Shown here one piece after another: positions 30,101 to 41,577 of a stretch of 64,000 bases of DNA. The notes below the pieces were generated by a model. That model ran no database searches, had not been told where the DNA came from, and saw nothing but the letters and a program-made list of their open reading frames with translations. This stretch comes from Tribonema minus (lineage: Eukaryota > Sar > Xanthophyceae > Tribonematales > Tribonemataceae), in NCBI GenBank assembly GCA_017506865.1, contig JAFCMP010000190.1:868001-932000 (forward strand), written 5' to 3'. How positions within the stretch are numbered: the stretch's first letter is position 1; every line of letters begins with the position of its first letter. A program made the position numbers and the translations under genes.

Positions 30101-33100
30101 CTGGCCACCGTAGCAGACGTATGTAACCGAAAACAAAACCCTGGGTCTCCAACAGCCAGTACGACAGTGACGATACACTGTTTGTGCAGCAAGTTATCGC
30201 TAGTATGACCTTGGTGAGCAGATGTTCCAAACGAGTGTCAGTATATACTCCGGAAGCGTGTGCTGAAGGCAGTGAGGACAACGAGGACGCACACAACTCA
30301 CCTAAGTTCGTGGCTCATCTGCGCAAAGTACTCGTAGTTCCCCTGCGCAGCTTTGTACGCCTCAGAGGCATCTGCGTTGGAGCGCTCCAGCCGCAGCTCA
30401 AACGAACGTAGCGTCTGCTGACGCAGGAGCTCGCGGAAGCTGTCAAACACGGCAGTCACAATGTCCTTGTCCTCAGCGCTCCAGGGCCTTGCCTCAGTCC
30501 TACCCTGCTCCATGTAGGCGGCGAAGGATGCGCGCGGCTCTAGCATGCCGTTCGGCAGGGGCGCCTTTGCCTCGTCTGGGCAGCCCCCCCAGGTGACATC
30601 GGCAGTGTTGCAGGAGCGGACAAATGCCACTTGAACGTGCGGCATCCTGAGAAATGCGACGCCGCAGCCGTTGCCACGGAGCCCCGCTTTGAAAGAAGAG
30701 AGGAGGATCACCTGTGCGTGATGAGAACACATGAGGGAGTCGGTGCTTCAGGCAGGAAGGGCGACTATATTGTGGCGGACTGTGCATCTGAGATGTCATC
30801 GTCATTTCTTAGCTCAGCGCCAGGAGTGGCAACCTGGCAAAAAGTCTTGTGCTTGCAAGCCCATTCTTGATGCTGACATTACAGCTTGACTTAGCGGCTA
30901 TGCATTGCCTGACGAGCCTGACCTTGGTCTGGTGTGTGAAGTAAACAGTGCTCAAGTGCAGATGTTTGCTTGTGTTGTAAGGATGCCTCCCTAACACAAA
31001 CAGCAGGGCACTTTCGACTTCAGCTGACGCCTGGCGTAGGCTTCGAGTCCCCAATCCCAGGCAATTGTATGTGAACGTACAGCACGCCTTCAACAACAAT
31101 TATCAAAATGCACTGCCACGCTTTTCAGTTGTGGACTCAGTGAGCTGCAGTTTCAGCCTGCTTTCGGCCTTAATGTGATTTGATGAGGGTAAAACATCAT
31201 ATGGCGCTAGTGATGGACCTAGGTTGATGTTTTCTGCCATGTTACATTGCAATGCAAGGACTTTACGCTGAACGCACTGTCTCCAAGCCGCATCTTCGAT
31301 TGAGCTCTCGCAACCCCCAGGCGGTCGGCATCATGGCTGGGTCGCCATAGTTCGCTGCGATGGCGGTGCCCTCGCAGACCACAATGGTGTCTGCGCCGAT
31401 GATGTAGAGCAGCGAGGCCGAGTGCACCTCCAGGTAGGCGAAGAGCGAGGTGGACTCCGCCACGGCGCTGAGCACGGCCATGAGCTTGAGCGTGCGCTCC
31501 ATGCGCGCTGCATGCATGAAGCTGCCGATGCGGACGGAGCTGACGGACGTAGCCGTTTCTATCATGATGCGCTGCTCCATGGTCGGTGAGACGGGCTCCG
31601 TGTAACAGTGGAAGACGAACAGCCCCCAAAGGACCTCGTCGACGATGATGGCGACGCTCATGGACGCCACGACCCCCATGTTGCGGAGGTACAGGATGTG
31701 CATCTTGCTCACCGCGCGCAGGCTGGACAGCGACAGGTCCAGCTTTTCGCCGGAGGGCAGCGTTGCGCCAACAACCTGCAATGTTCAGAAGCCAAGTGTA
31801 TATGTGCACTGGGTGTAGCAGACCTGTGCTATGCAATGCATGCACGCTAAACGGCAGCATCGTATGACACGCACTCTCATCCTCCATGCGTGTGATACTT
31901 AGCCCAACAGAGTTAGCGCATGTACTGAGTGATGGGGTGTACCACTACAGTTTATGAGCCCCGATGGCCATGGAGAGAAATCAAGCATCAATATGCAAAA
32001 TGCCGCGTCACTCAGGGTCGCTTCACACACAGCAAGTGCTGACATGAGGTTTGCATCTCTTTCGCCAACAACACACCACGTACATGCACAAATACACGGA
32101 ACATAATAACAATGTAGGATCTCATTGGGCATCATTTGCAGGTGTCTTATGAGTGCTGCCACTGATAGCCAGACAGTCACCACTTCATCTCTCACCTTGC
32201 AAGAGCACCGACGTAGAAGGATTCCATGCGAAGGCTGAATAGTTGGATTGAGCTGCTGCTGCTGGTGCGTGGTTCTCATCAGCAAACTTACGTTGTCAAT
32301 ATTAGCAGCATTGATCGATACTACTGGCAGCTGTTCCAGCAGGTGCACGGCAGAAGCATAGCCTAGTTTTCCCACATGATGTAAGGCAGAAGCCTAGTAC
32401 CACAGTTTGCAGCTACTGGAATTGAATACAAAGCACATATCTTGTGCACATGTACATGCACATGTAGTATGCTTCACATACATGCGCACTTCTTGTGGCA
32501 ACTACTGCAACATCTGACAGGCCTTGTACTATGAAGGCATCACTGAGACTGTAATGGGGGCGGTGGCTGATGCGAGCATGTATAGTGGTGCGGTTGCAGC
32601 AACAGTCTCAACCTTTGCAAGCCTCTACTCACAACTTGGGAGCTTGTCATCGCTTGATGGTCGTACCTTGGACTGATGCTTTATGAAAGCGACATACAGC
32701 TATACACATGTTATTGACGTCGGCGGAGCCCGACGAGCGATGAAAAGCAGCAGGCGTGTACTTCATAGAAGCTGCCGCCTCACTCAGGGCAGCGTCGTAC
32801 ACAGGAGCGCTGACACAGGGTTTGAGTCCGTCTCCGCCATCACCGCACCATACAATACCTCACGGAAGGGGACAGATGCACGCGGTAGATCACAGCATGA
32901 AGCATGGGGTGGCACTCACAACTTGCGCTGATACATGCCAGCTGCGTCAGACGGTGCAAATGTTTTCAATAATTGATGCTATGCAGGCTGACCAAGTGCC
33001 AGATGTACAACTGCAGGACACAGGATGACCAAGATCGACGACGGCTGACGTGCGTGAGAGGTTGCATATTGCACACTGAACTCGGTTGCGTGCAGCCAGA

Positions 33101-36100
33101 CTTGCGAAGCACAAGCAATGCGCTGGCTGAAAATGTCACGGACCGATCATCTGTGCAATTGGAGCGTTCCTGGCAACGACCTATGGCTGTCAGCTGGAAG
33201 ACGAAGCTTGCGCGCTTAAGTACATTGAGGCTTGACGTACTTCAAATTGAGGTGTTGTGTTAGATTCAACGATGCCAGCTGTATGTTTACGCTGCTACCT
33301 GCTGGAGAGCAGCTAACCCTTCTCGAATCCCCAACCCTGGTCCTTGTCTGGCTTGTTGAGGCACTGCAGCATGGAATCAGGCGCACGCAACCCCATGTAC
33401 CCCATTGTTTATGTCGCGAAAGGTCATAAACTGCAGCAAATCGCCTCACCGGCACGTCCACTGCTTCGATGTCATGAATCAGCCGCACCCTGTTGAGCAC
33501 AAACAGGCGACGTGCAGGTGCCGGTATGTCGCCAGCAGGGAAACGCAGGCCTGCATATGAGCTCTTGACGGTGCCGGCACGGATGTTCTCGTATATCACC
33601 TCCCCCGAAAGGTCATCTTTGAACCTGCAGCACACGGACATACGAGGTAGTTAGTAACACTTCTTGTCACTTCATGCCTTCCCAGTGGTCACATTGGAGA
33701 TAACGCGGCAGTAGAGGATGTGTGGAGTTGCAGTAGTAACTCGTTGCGCAGCATCTGATGTGATGAAGTGCCTGCTTATTATACTGTGGCATTGTGACAT
33801 TTATTTTCATGAAGCACCTCCTCCAAAAGGTCATCGATGAACCTGCGGCAAACGGAACATAGAGGTGCTGCTATCTGATGCTTTATGTACTCTCAGAGGC
33901 CACATGGCAGTAGAGGAGAACGGACTTTGAGGCAGTGAGATTCGCGGGCAGCATTTGTGATACAGTGGCGTGACTTGAGCGAACCTGCCATGCAACTTCA
34001 CTGCTGATGTTCCGCGGACTTGAGAACCGATGACACCCTTGTGTGCAACCGTTGCGCCCCACCTTGAACATAGACAAACACATCAATATAACACCATCAG
34101 CTAAACAGATGTAGGGGTACGAGGGTTCTTGTAATTGCACACTGTCAGTTCATAATTGACAGCTCCAGTAAGGGGACAATGATTGCTGAACCTACAAAAG
34201 TCGTTGGTAGAGCTCTGGTCGACATAATAATTATGAAGGTGTGTTGCGATTGTTGACGATAGGACAATAGTTTGTAGCCACTCCGGCAGCTATTGGCCAT
34301 GTCTGTCGATAGCGCTTATGGTGGACACATGTTGCAACAGGCGACCGCTCCTATGTGCTGTGATCAGTGGCTTGATGTACGTCAAATGAGATTCGTCATG
34401 GAGTGATAACAAGATCATGACTGTTGCGTTTCGCACAGAGGAACACGGTACATAGCCAGAGATTGCCCTAGGAGGGTGTCACCCAGTTAATTTGGTGATT
34501 GAGTAACATAGAAACTTACAGAATGCATTTGACAAATCGGGGAAATGACGAACCTCAAAAAGGTTACGATGGCGCTCGTCATTTCCATCAATGCGTGAAC
34601 AACATCAACAATGGAACAAGTTGCCATATCAACGTTATATCTGCACTGACATCAGTGGGCGAGCCCAATGCCTGTGAGGTGTAATTCATATGTGTCAGGC
34701 ACAGAAGGCTGAAGGAAAAAAACTGCAGTACCATTTGTGTTGCTGGCTGCACAATGTCATAAAACAGTCCTCACGTTTACGGCGCAGCACCATGAACCTT
34801 GCAACACACACTTGTTGAAAGCACATCAGACATGTGATGGAAGCGCCATCAAAGTGCGTGAGGCTATAGGAACCTACTTCTTACCTATCACCAACTAAGA
34901 GTACTTGGCCCTGGTACGCAAGCATAATTTCAAAGCCAGGCCAAGTCGTTCAACAGGTACCAACATATACAGTAGTAGGACTTTCAAATTAGCTAATACA
35001 GCATACAGCAGCACAAGGTGTACTCAGATCTACAGCATGTAAAGGGGCCACTTTTATGATACATCTGCACCCTGTGTTCCGTATCAGCCTCAAATATCAT
35101 GGCGGCCAGGACTCAAGAGCGTTGATGGAAGATGGCTGACAGACTCACAGTTAGTGCTAACCTGTACACCATGCCGCGATGGTACTGAGGTATAACGTCC
35201 ATGATGGCATCGCACATTGCCGAGGTGATGGACAAGATGTCGGTCGCTTCCCGCGAGCGTTCCATTATGTCTCCCCAGAGCAGCACATCAACTTTTGCTG
35301 CGCTTGTTGACAGGTCGTCCTGTGACATGGGAGAAATTGGAGGCAAGTGCCAACTTGTGCCTCAAAAGGTAGACTCCCAATCGCCCTGCCTGTGCTAGGA
35401 TCACAGGGTGCCATGCGCCGCCAAGGAGACTCACGTGTACTTCAACCGAGCACTGTCACCACACGCTTGCATGATTCTCAGGCGTGTAAGGAGCTTCTCG
35501 CAAAAACTCACTTGCTGAACGTTCGGTTTGGATTAGAGTGGCTCGGAGGAAGCATGACATTACATCCTGTTCCACTCTAGCAGTTCGCAGGAAGCCCCTG
35601 TGCGGTATACAGCTGCCAATATGCTATTGCTGTCACCCATGCTTGCTTACATGTTGGTACCACCAGTGAAGTGTGTAAACGTATGAGGCAATACCAAATT
35701 CTCTAGTTGACATCTTTGGCTCCCACATTGTTGGCAAGAAGTGTCCAGTATACCAGAAGCTTGGCTTGCTGCTCTCAAAGGTATGAAATGTCCAGCACGG
35801 GCTTCAGCAAATGCAGTTGTCGCGATTGAAGCTGCTATCACTTCAATCGATCGATACGCACACAGTGTAATGACCATGCCCCACATGCAATACCAATCAT
35901 TTAGCGGCGTTGAAGACGCTGCAACAACGCTCAAACAATCATCTCAAGAGCGGTCTATCGCTTGAAAAGTACTGACCTGTATCTTGCTACATTGCGCTCA
36001 CCTGCAAATGCTCCAACTCGAGCAAAAACAGTCCATCATTTGCGGGCACGACGGAACAGCACACCACCGATGTGTCCTTCCCATTTAGGCTGAGGGGTCC

Positions 36101-37066
36101 GCGACTGTGTTGGAACTTCAGCGTGCCAAAAGTCCTTGAAGTTCTCCGCCGCGGGAGTGGTGGTTCAGCAAATGGCTGCCCCAGTTGCAGGTGATCCACC
36201 CGTTGGACGAGCTATGGCAGGACGCGAGCAAGGAGTAACTGAGAAGAGTCAGCAACACTTCATGGCCATCTACTCGTGCCTGCAAACTGCAATAAACGGC
36301 GATAGCAGAGGTTCTGTATGCTGGCTCCTGTTTTAACGATATGGTGTGTGGGAACAAGATGCTACAACTGCGACTGCAAGCAATCCACACACTCGATGAG
36401 CTGTAGCAGCATTTGAGAGTGAGGAAAAACTGACAAAAGTACCAACACTTCACACCCTTGTTACGTGTCCGTGAAGTGCAAAGTAGTTCTGCAAATGCAG
36501 CATCAGCTGTTCCATGTACTTACATGAATTACGAGAGCCACATGCTTTGAGTGCCTGGAGACAGCCCTTGCTGGAAACAGAGGTGCCATTACCTTATGGC
36601 ACTTACTTTTTCATCAACATCTGCTCACCTGTTTTACAGTGAGCATAGCATCGCCATGGATAATCATTTGAAGGTCTGCGCCAATCAGCGAGGTGAGAGT
36701 CAGCCCTGGGTCCAGGCATGTGAGCCAAGGAGCGCTGAAGATGTTTTCCGACGCCGCCATTATAATCAAATCGTCATCGCTCCACCCCACCGCCACCATG
36801 TAACCTGTCGCCTGTATAGCACCGATTTCGTGCAGCTTTTCCTTATCGCAAACTGTAAGCGCTGCGGCGACATGCGGATGACCGTTCATCGTCGTCTCCA
36901 TGCTTGTCTCTCCCCTGCTGATGCTGCCTGCGGCTGTTGCTGCTGGCTGCTGCTGCTGTTGCTGTCTAGCTGCCTGCCTGCTGCTGCTGCCGCTGCTGCT
37001 GCCGCTGCTGCTGTCTAGCTGCTGCCTGCTGCTGTTGCTGCTGCATGCCTCTGGCCTCTGCTGCAT
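24104..37066 (-). CDS. Phytochrome hybrid histidine kinase, biliverdin type, 10 exons
   Basis: Exons in transcript order: 37066-36629, 36175-36002, 35319-35162, 33624-33450, 31775-31278, 30711-30302, 29676-29340, 27013-26730, 25577-24997, 24267-24104. Lengths and phases sum to 3219 nt, 1072 residues. Residues 1-60 are Gln/Ser-rich. The PAS domain starts with a Cys at 73 in CDKEKLHEIGAIQ, the bacteriophytochrome-type bilin attachment site. GAF: GMVYRFKDD (about 252-261), PAGDIP (286-291), LNRVRLIHD. In SKMHILYLRNMGV the plant/cyanobacterial Cys position is Met340, beside His341. PHY: VTWGG and PRASF. HisKA: MSHELRTP (His615). HATPase: NNALKFT, VEDTGIGI, GTGLGL. Receiver: LLVDD, Asp984 in LMDYHMP, Lys1039 in LPKP. 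All catalytic residues are present. It should act as a red/far-red light sensor with phosphorelay output, in cytosol or nucleus. Confidence 0.92.
24268..24996 (-). other. GC-AG intron in the receiver domain of the phytochrome gene
   Basis: The last intron has the donor AGCAG|GCAAGT, a GC donor with otherwise perfect consensus, and the acceptor TGCGCAG. Splicing here joins AAYTA to DLSDISKAILLNAG in phase 1 and restores the end of the receiver fold, including the conserved LPKP. Without it the frame ends 12 codons further on, before that Lys. Confidence 0.75.
29692..29815. repeat. Small foldback sequence in a phytochrome intron
   Basis: ATGGGGTATGAGATACCC (29701) is partly complementary to GGGTTCCTGATACCCCGT (29759), and a third related piece, GGGGTATCGTACCC, follows at 29790. 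It can form a hairpin of about 75 bp inside the intron between the PHY/HisKA exons. It may be a tiny MITE or a structured intronic element. Confidence 0.45.
33590..34010 (-). repeat. Tandem duplication of a GAF-exon boundary in the phytochrome gene
   Basis: The acceptor and first codons of exon 4 (33590-33650, reading RFKDDL after GCTGCAG) are repeated about 215 bp upstream on the minus strand at 33810-33860 (RFIDDL after GCCGCAG). Similarity continues in the intron (GGCAGTAGAGGA at about 33709 and 33906; GCAGCAT at 33749 and 33951). The outer copy lacks the rest of the exon, so it is a relic or a cryptic alternative acceptor. Confidence 0.6.
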
Positions 37067-37334
37067 GTTTTTGAAGAACAGAGAGGTGAAGCAAGCAACC
37101 GTTCGTCCAAAGGTAACGCGTTCTTCTGATCAGCGTGTGTCGCCTGTCAATAGAGTGTTTGCGCGTTTCTCGTCACAGTTTGCGCAACCGTTTTTTCGTC
37201 ACATTTTTTCGCCTCGGTTTTGACGTGTGCGGTTGGCGAAAAAACAAGTTGCGCAGCAGCAAAACCAGTATGACGGCAAGGAGTGACGCCAAGCCAAACA
37301 CATTGTCTGAAAAAACACACGCAGTGCGTTTGCC

Positions 37335-37550
37335 ATGCCTGACGGCATGGCGCAGCTCAATCCGGTTGAGGAGCCTCACGCTAAAGGCACGGCAGCAGAA
37401 AACTCAGATGAGTGTGAGTGTGAGGAGGAGGCGGCGGGAAGGGCCAAAACGCTTCGCAATTTGTCCACCACGCAGCGGATGGCACTTCTCACCCAGGTCG
37501 AGGCTGCAGGAGCCCATGCAGCCGCCCACAATTTGAAAGGCTTCACATGA
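37335..37550 (+). CDS. Small open frame inside the TIR element, unrecognised
   Basis: 71 codons starting MPDGMAQLNPVEEP, acidic in the middle (ECECEEEAAG), then a basic segment (RAKTLRNLSTTQRMALL). It lies wholly between the terminal inverted repeats and is divergent to the phytochrome gene. It could be the first exon of a decayed transposase or chance. No homology is recognised. Confidence 0.25.
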   Translation: MPDGMAQLNPVEEPHAKGTAAENSDECECEEEAAGRAKTLRNLSTTQRMALLTQVEAAGAHAAAHNLKGFT

Positions 37551-37957
37551 AATGCTGTTGGTCCAGGTTCAGGTCGGCAAGTACATGACTGTAATGCACA
37601 CGGGGAGCCAGATAGAGCGGAACCCCATGGTACAGCTTACAGCGCATCGCCAGCAACCCGATCGCAGCCAGGGCCAGAGGCCGCACCTGGACATCGAATC
37701 GATAGTCCTGCAAGTAGTAGCGCTATCCCGGGCGTTCTCGCCGGTGCTCCGCCACATCTACTGCCAGCAGCACAGCTACGCAGAGCAGAAGCCGCCTGCT
37801 CTGCACCCACTCCCGAGCACATATTGCGCCAGCTCGCAGCCTGGGGCATGCGCGCCTAATGTTCTTACGGTGTTGGACCATGCCTGATGCAGCGGCCTGC
37901 TAATCTCACAACGTGAAGCCATCCATCACACGCTGGTGTCGTGAACTTATGTTTTCA

Positions 37958-37988
37958 CGTCAAAAGCCCTGCCCGGGGCCTTTTGACG
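37958..37988. other. Perfect hairpin near the right end of the TIR element
   Basis: CGTCAAAAG (37958-37966) pairs exactly with CTTTTGACG (37980-37988) around a GC-rich loop. The arm is also part of the element's subterminal inverted repeat, so it is likely a transposase-binding or structural motif. Confidence 0.6.
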
Positions 37989-38068
37989 CGAATCTCTAGC
38001 CGTATTTTTGGCGAGCTGCAACTTTGCCGCAAAAACATTGGCAGAAATATGTCTGCGCAAACACTCTA

Positions 38069-38468
38069 ATGAGCGCCAGCTCCTGCACTTGTGTGACCAC
38101 TTGCCCAGAGCAATTGTTTTTAGGAGTTCAAGTCAATGTGGAAGCTGGTCAAAACGTACTACAGTCCTTCAAGAAGTTCAAGTGTCACAAGAGCTAGATC
38201 CTTGCACTTCATTGTTGCAAGCCTGGCAGCCACTCAGCCACGACCAATGAACTGAGAGCACTGCGGTCTGCAGGCTTTGCCTCTGTAACGAATACACACA
38301 TCCACCACAACAAACCCACAGCTTACATCATTATGGCGGGGCAGCAGCAGCTGTGCTGCTTCGGCACCATGACAAGGCAGCCCGTCTCAGCAGCCATGCA
38401 GCGATGGTATAAATAAGTAAACCCAATATTCTGGTCATTATGATCAGAATTGCTACAAACCTGCCACT
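38069..38468. other. No gene seen
   Basis: Short spacer between the TIR element and the dispersed repeat. The only structure noticed is a TATAAATA-like word at about 38408 ahead of the open frame at 38469. Confidence 0.4.
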
Positions 38469-38878
38469 TTGGCAATTGAGTCATTTGGCAGCATCGGGGC
38501 GCAGGGGCGGAAGCTGCTGGAGGCTGTGGCAACGGAGTATGCCAGCAGGATGTCAGTGCCTGGGGGAGCGCAACCGAAAGCTCTCAAACGCATCGCCCTG
38601 GCGCGCTTACGCTCGGCTCTGTCGGCAGCGCTCCACATGGCGTACTCTTGCCGTGTCATGACACACATGGCGGAATCCAGGGGGGGTGGGCACATAGACG
38701 AGGACGTAGGGGGGGACGTCGAGATGCTATTTGGCGGCGGCATCGCTTGATTGGTTGTCATTGAGGCACTTTCAGACTGTCACGCGACATACAGATTCCG
38801 TACAGCAAGCATACTAGTAGATACCATTCATCTGGGCTTTTTCGCGCCCTAAGCGAGAATTAATAAAAAGTACTCAAG
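38469..38878 (+). repeat. Longest copy of the shared-3'-tail repeat, with an open frame
   Basis: 38615-38877 aligns with 2723-2990, and the end 38833-38874 is the same stem-plus-AATAAA tail (GGGCTTTTTCGCGCCC, then AAGCGAGAATTAATAAAA). The frame 38469-38750 encodes 93 residues (FGSIGAQGRKLLEAVA, then ALARLRSALSAALHMAYS, then a Gly/Asp-rich end) and looks like the C-terminus of a longer protein of the parent element. The frame is partly kept in the 2.7-kb copy (ALHMAYS, RVMTHMA). The family is not recognised. Confidence 0.5.
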
Positions 38879-38879
38879 T

Positions 38880-41060
38880 ACATGCCCCCCCCGGGCCAGC
38901 TCGCCAACATCGAAAGGTGTGGCAGCGCCATGAAGTGGAGGGTGGGGGCTGCTTGTCTGGCGCGCCTAGCATGTTACACCAGCCATGGTGCATCTGGCGC
39001 GCCGCAGCAGCACCTGCCACATTTCAGCCGCACATTTGGAGCCCCTCATTACACAGCACCAGCAGGCCAGAGGAGCATTGCGTTTGAGCTCGCGGCATCG
39101 GCAAGGACATGGAAAGCTTTGCAGTTCGCCTCTCAAGCAGCACGAGCAGCCACTTCCCTCCCCTCACGCCACCCAAGGATACTATCTCCGGGCCTTTCGG
39201 CACCGTTGATTGACATACCAATTGCTCTTCGAGCTGATCCGTGGCTGAAGCAGAAGGAGTGGGGCTCATGCAGCTGTGCGCAGCTGCTGCAGACTACGCC
39301 TGTTCGGCCGTCGCCAGGGCTCGTGCCTTCTCCGCCATGTGCCGACCAACCTGTGCTTGAAGTTCGCCACCAAGGACACTATCCCGGGGCTTCACGGCAC
39401 CCTGGATTGTTGACCCTACTCCTATGGAGTGTTGTTCGTCACGGTGTGGCGGCAAACCGCAGCTTCTGCTGGCACCTCTGGCCCCGACCGCTGCATCGGC
39501 GACTATGGACATCGGACCTGCGCTGCCTCCACCAGCACTTGCCGCCGTACACCGCATTAGCTGCCCCAGCACCTCACATCTGGACACTATTTTGGGACCT
39601 AGCGGTACCCTTGATTGTTGTTACACACACTCTTTCAGAGTCTTGTCCGTGGGGAGGGTTAGCGATGCGGCGACGGCGCAGGCAGGTGGCGGCTTCGCCT
39701 GCCTGGTGGCCGACGCCGACGCAGCGACCGAGTGTCAAGCCTGCTGCCTGCTGCACCAAGATCATCACCGCGAACGCCAACACCTGCAACCACAACGTCG
39801 AATACCGGAGCCTCTCCGCCGCCGTCCCTGCCGGCGGCGATGGCGCACGCCTTCAACCCACAACCGACACAAGGACACTATCTTGGGGCCTCGCGGCATC
39901 CTTGATTGTTAGTCATACAACTCTGCGGAGTGTTGTCCAAGGAATGTGGTTAGAGAGCGGCGCCTGTGCGCGGCGACGGGGCAGGCGGCGGCAGCTGCTT
40001 GGCGGGAGCGGCGCGGAGGAGCAGGAGCAGGAGCAGCAGGAGGAAGGAGTTCGCAGCAGGGGTTCCAGTGTGCGGCCGGGGACACCGGGGGGGGTAACAC
40101 TAGCAAATACAAGGGCGGGTTTTAGTAGATATGCTTGCTTTAGTGACAGCATCAGCCTTTGCAGCACCAGTGCCTGGCACTTGGTGATCCATGACCATTG
40201 TCCTCAGTTCTGGGCGCTGCTATCAGTAGCCCAGGCCTGCACAAAGCTGTTCACGGTTAGGACCATTTTGGCAGAGACACGGGAGGCCTCAAAGTGGGTC
40301 TGGTCGTGTAGAGGCAGTAGCTTAGGCACTTTGGTGCAGCATGATAGTGGGGACCAATCAGGGTTTGGGTGGGGGGTGTTGGGGTTGGGTCGGACTCTTT
40401 GTAGCAACAGCATTGATACCTTTAGCACCAGTGCCTGGTGCCCAGCGATCATTTTGCCTAGAGGCGTGATTCAGACGTGTCAGCATGGTCCTCAGTTCTG
40501 GGCGCTGTCAAAGGCGACCCAGGCCTGCATAAATCTTTCCCAAGACGGGACAAGTGTGCCTCACGGCTGGGCAACCCTAAGTAGGGTTTGGTTGTGGGGT
40601 GTTGGTGGTAGTGTGAAGAGGGGGAAGCCTGTTGGCGTTTGAGTCTCTCTTCGGAGAAGGAATGTTGCATTGAGTGCACATCCACAGAGAGGGCTTTTCG
40701 CGCCCCTTGCGAAGCAAAATAAATAAAAGTACAACAGCATCGTTCACGTAGATAGCCACAGTCTCCAGTTCAGGGCCCATTATGGTAACCTTGGCCTGCA
40801 TGTTAACTTTGAGATGGAGTCTGCGTGGAGCTGAGTGGCCCTAAGACGGGTCTGTGGGGGGAGAGTTTTGTAGCTTTGTTTGGTATCCCTGCTAGTGTAT
40901 GGGGGACAGTCACTACGGGTGCTTTGTTGGGGGTGATGTGGGGGGCGGGGTGTGGCGTGCAAGCTTTGCATGCTACATCCAAGAGTGAAATCAAGGCGAC
41001 ACACCTACAGCATGGCATTTCCACAGCCACAAGTGGAATATCATAAAAGTACAACAGCAT
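38880..41060. repeat. Degenerate tandem repeats, two types, and further tails
   Basis: Type 1: four units at about 39172, 39369, 39581 and 39870 share AAGGACACTATC-x-(G/C)GGGCC, then CGGCACC-(C/G)TTGATTG, with 195-290 bp spacing. Type 2: three units at about 40150-40280, 40415-40550 and 40760-40800 share CACCAGTGCCTGG and CCTCAGTTCTGGGCGCTG, followed by CCAGGCCTGCA, spaced about 280 bp. Tail-like AATAAAAGTACAACAGCAT occurs at about 40722-40741, and a shorter form at 41043-41061. A 586-codon frame runs through the plus strand but is built from these repeats and has no recognisable domain. Confidence 0.55.
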
Positions 41061-41577
41061 TAAGCTTCAAGCTCAACTGTCAGCCTAGTAGCATCTTATC
41101 ATCCGAATCAACAGCTTTTATTGATGCAATCGAGTCAACTTATCGCTGTGTCATCAATGCCATCAGCAATAACATGGCATCTGGCTCCGGCAAGTATTTG
41201 TGCACATGATGCTATTGTTTGCCATTCATCAAGCATCTAATATAATACTGCTGTGTGATTTCAAGCTTATGCATATTGAAACGACGCGTCCGCGTACGGA
41301 AGTTTGACGCACATCTTGCGCACATGAAGCCATTGGTGCATCTGGCACAGTAGTCCAATTTATTCGATAGGATTAACGTTTTCAAACCTTGCAATTGGTG
41401 CCATGAAGGGCAAGGGTTTTGGCGATTGCATCGATACCGTCACTGAACACACAAGACGTGCTATAACCCTGCTTGTGAATGTCGATGCGACAGAATATAT
41501 AGTGGTACGGCAGCAACAGCCACCCATAACGCATCCGCGGCTCAACATCAGCAGCAGCCTCCAAGTATTTCTGTGCG

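Larger units (their letters stand above)
37153..38066 (+). mobile_element. TIR DNA transposon with TA target duplication, just upstream of the phytochrome gene
   Basis: Ends are GAGTGTTTGCGC (37153-37164) and its exact complement GCGCAAACACTC (38055-38066), flanked by TA on both sides (37151-37152 and 38067-38068). Further inverted words lie inside: TTTTGACGTG near 37217 against CACGTCAAAA at 37956, and TTTTTCGCC-type against GCAAAAAC-type subterminal stretches. TA duplication suggests a Tc1/mariner-like or other TA-targeting group, but no transposase motif was seen. At 914 bp it is probably non-autonomous. Its left end is 85 bp upstream of the phytochrome ATG. Confidence 0.65.

Noticed and set aside
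38882-40642. Long plus-strand open frame of 586 codons
   Set aside because: It is composed of two sets of degenerate tandem repeats and low-complexity stretches, has no recognisable domain, and lacks a plausible coding signature. Treated as repeat.
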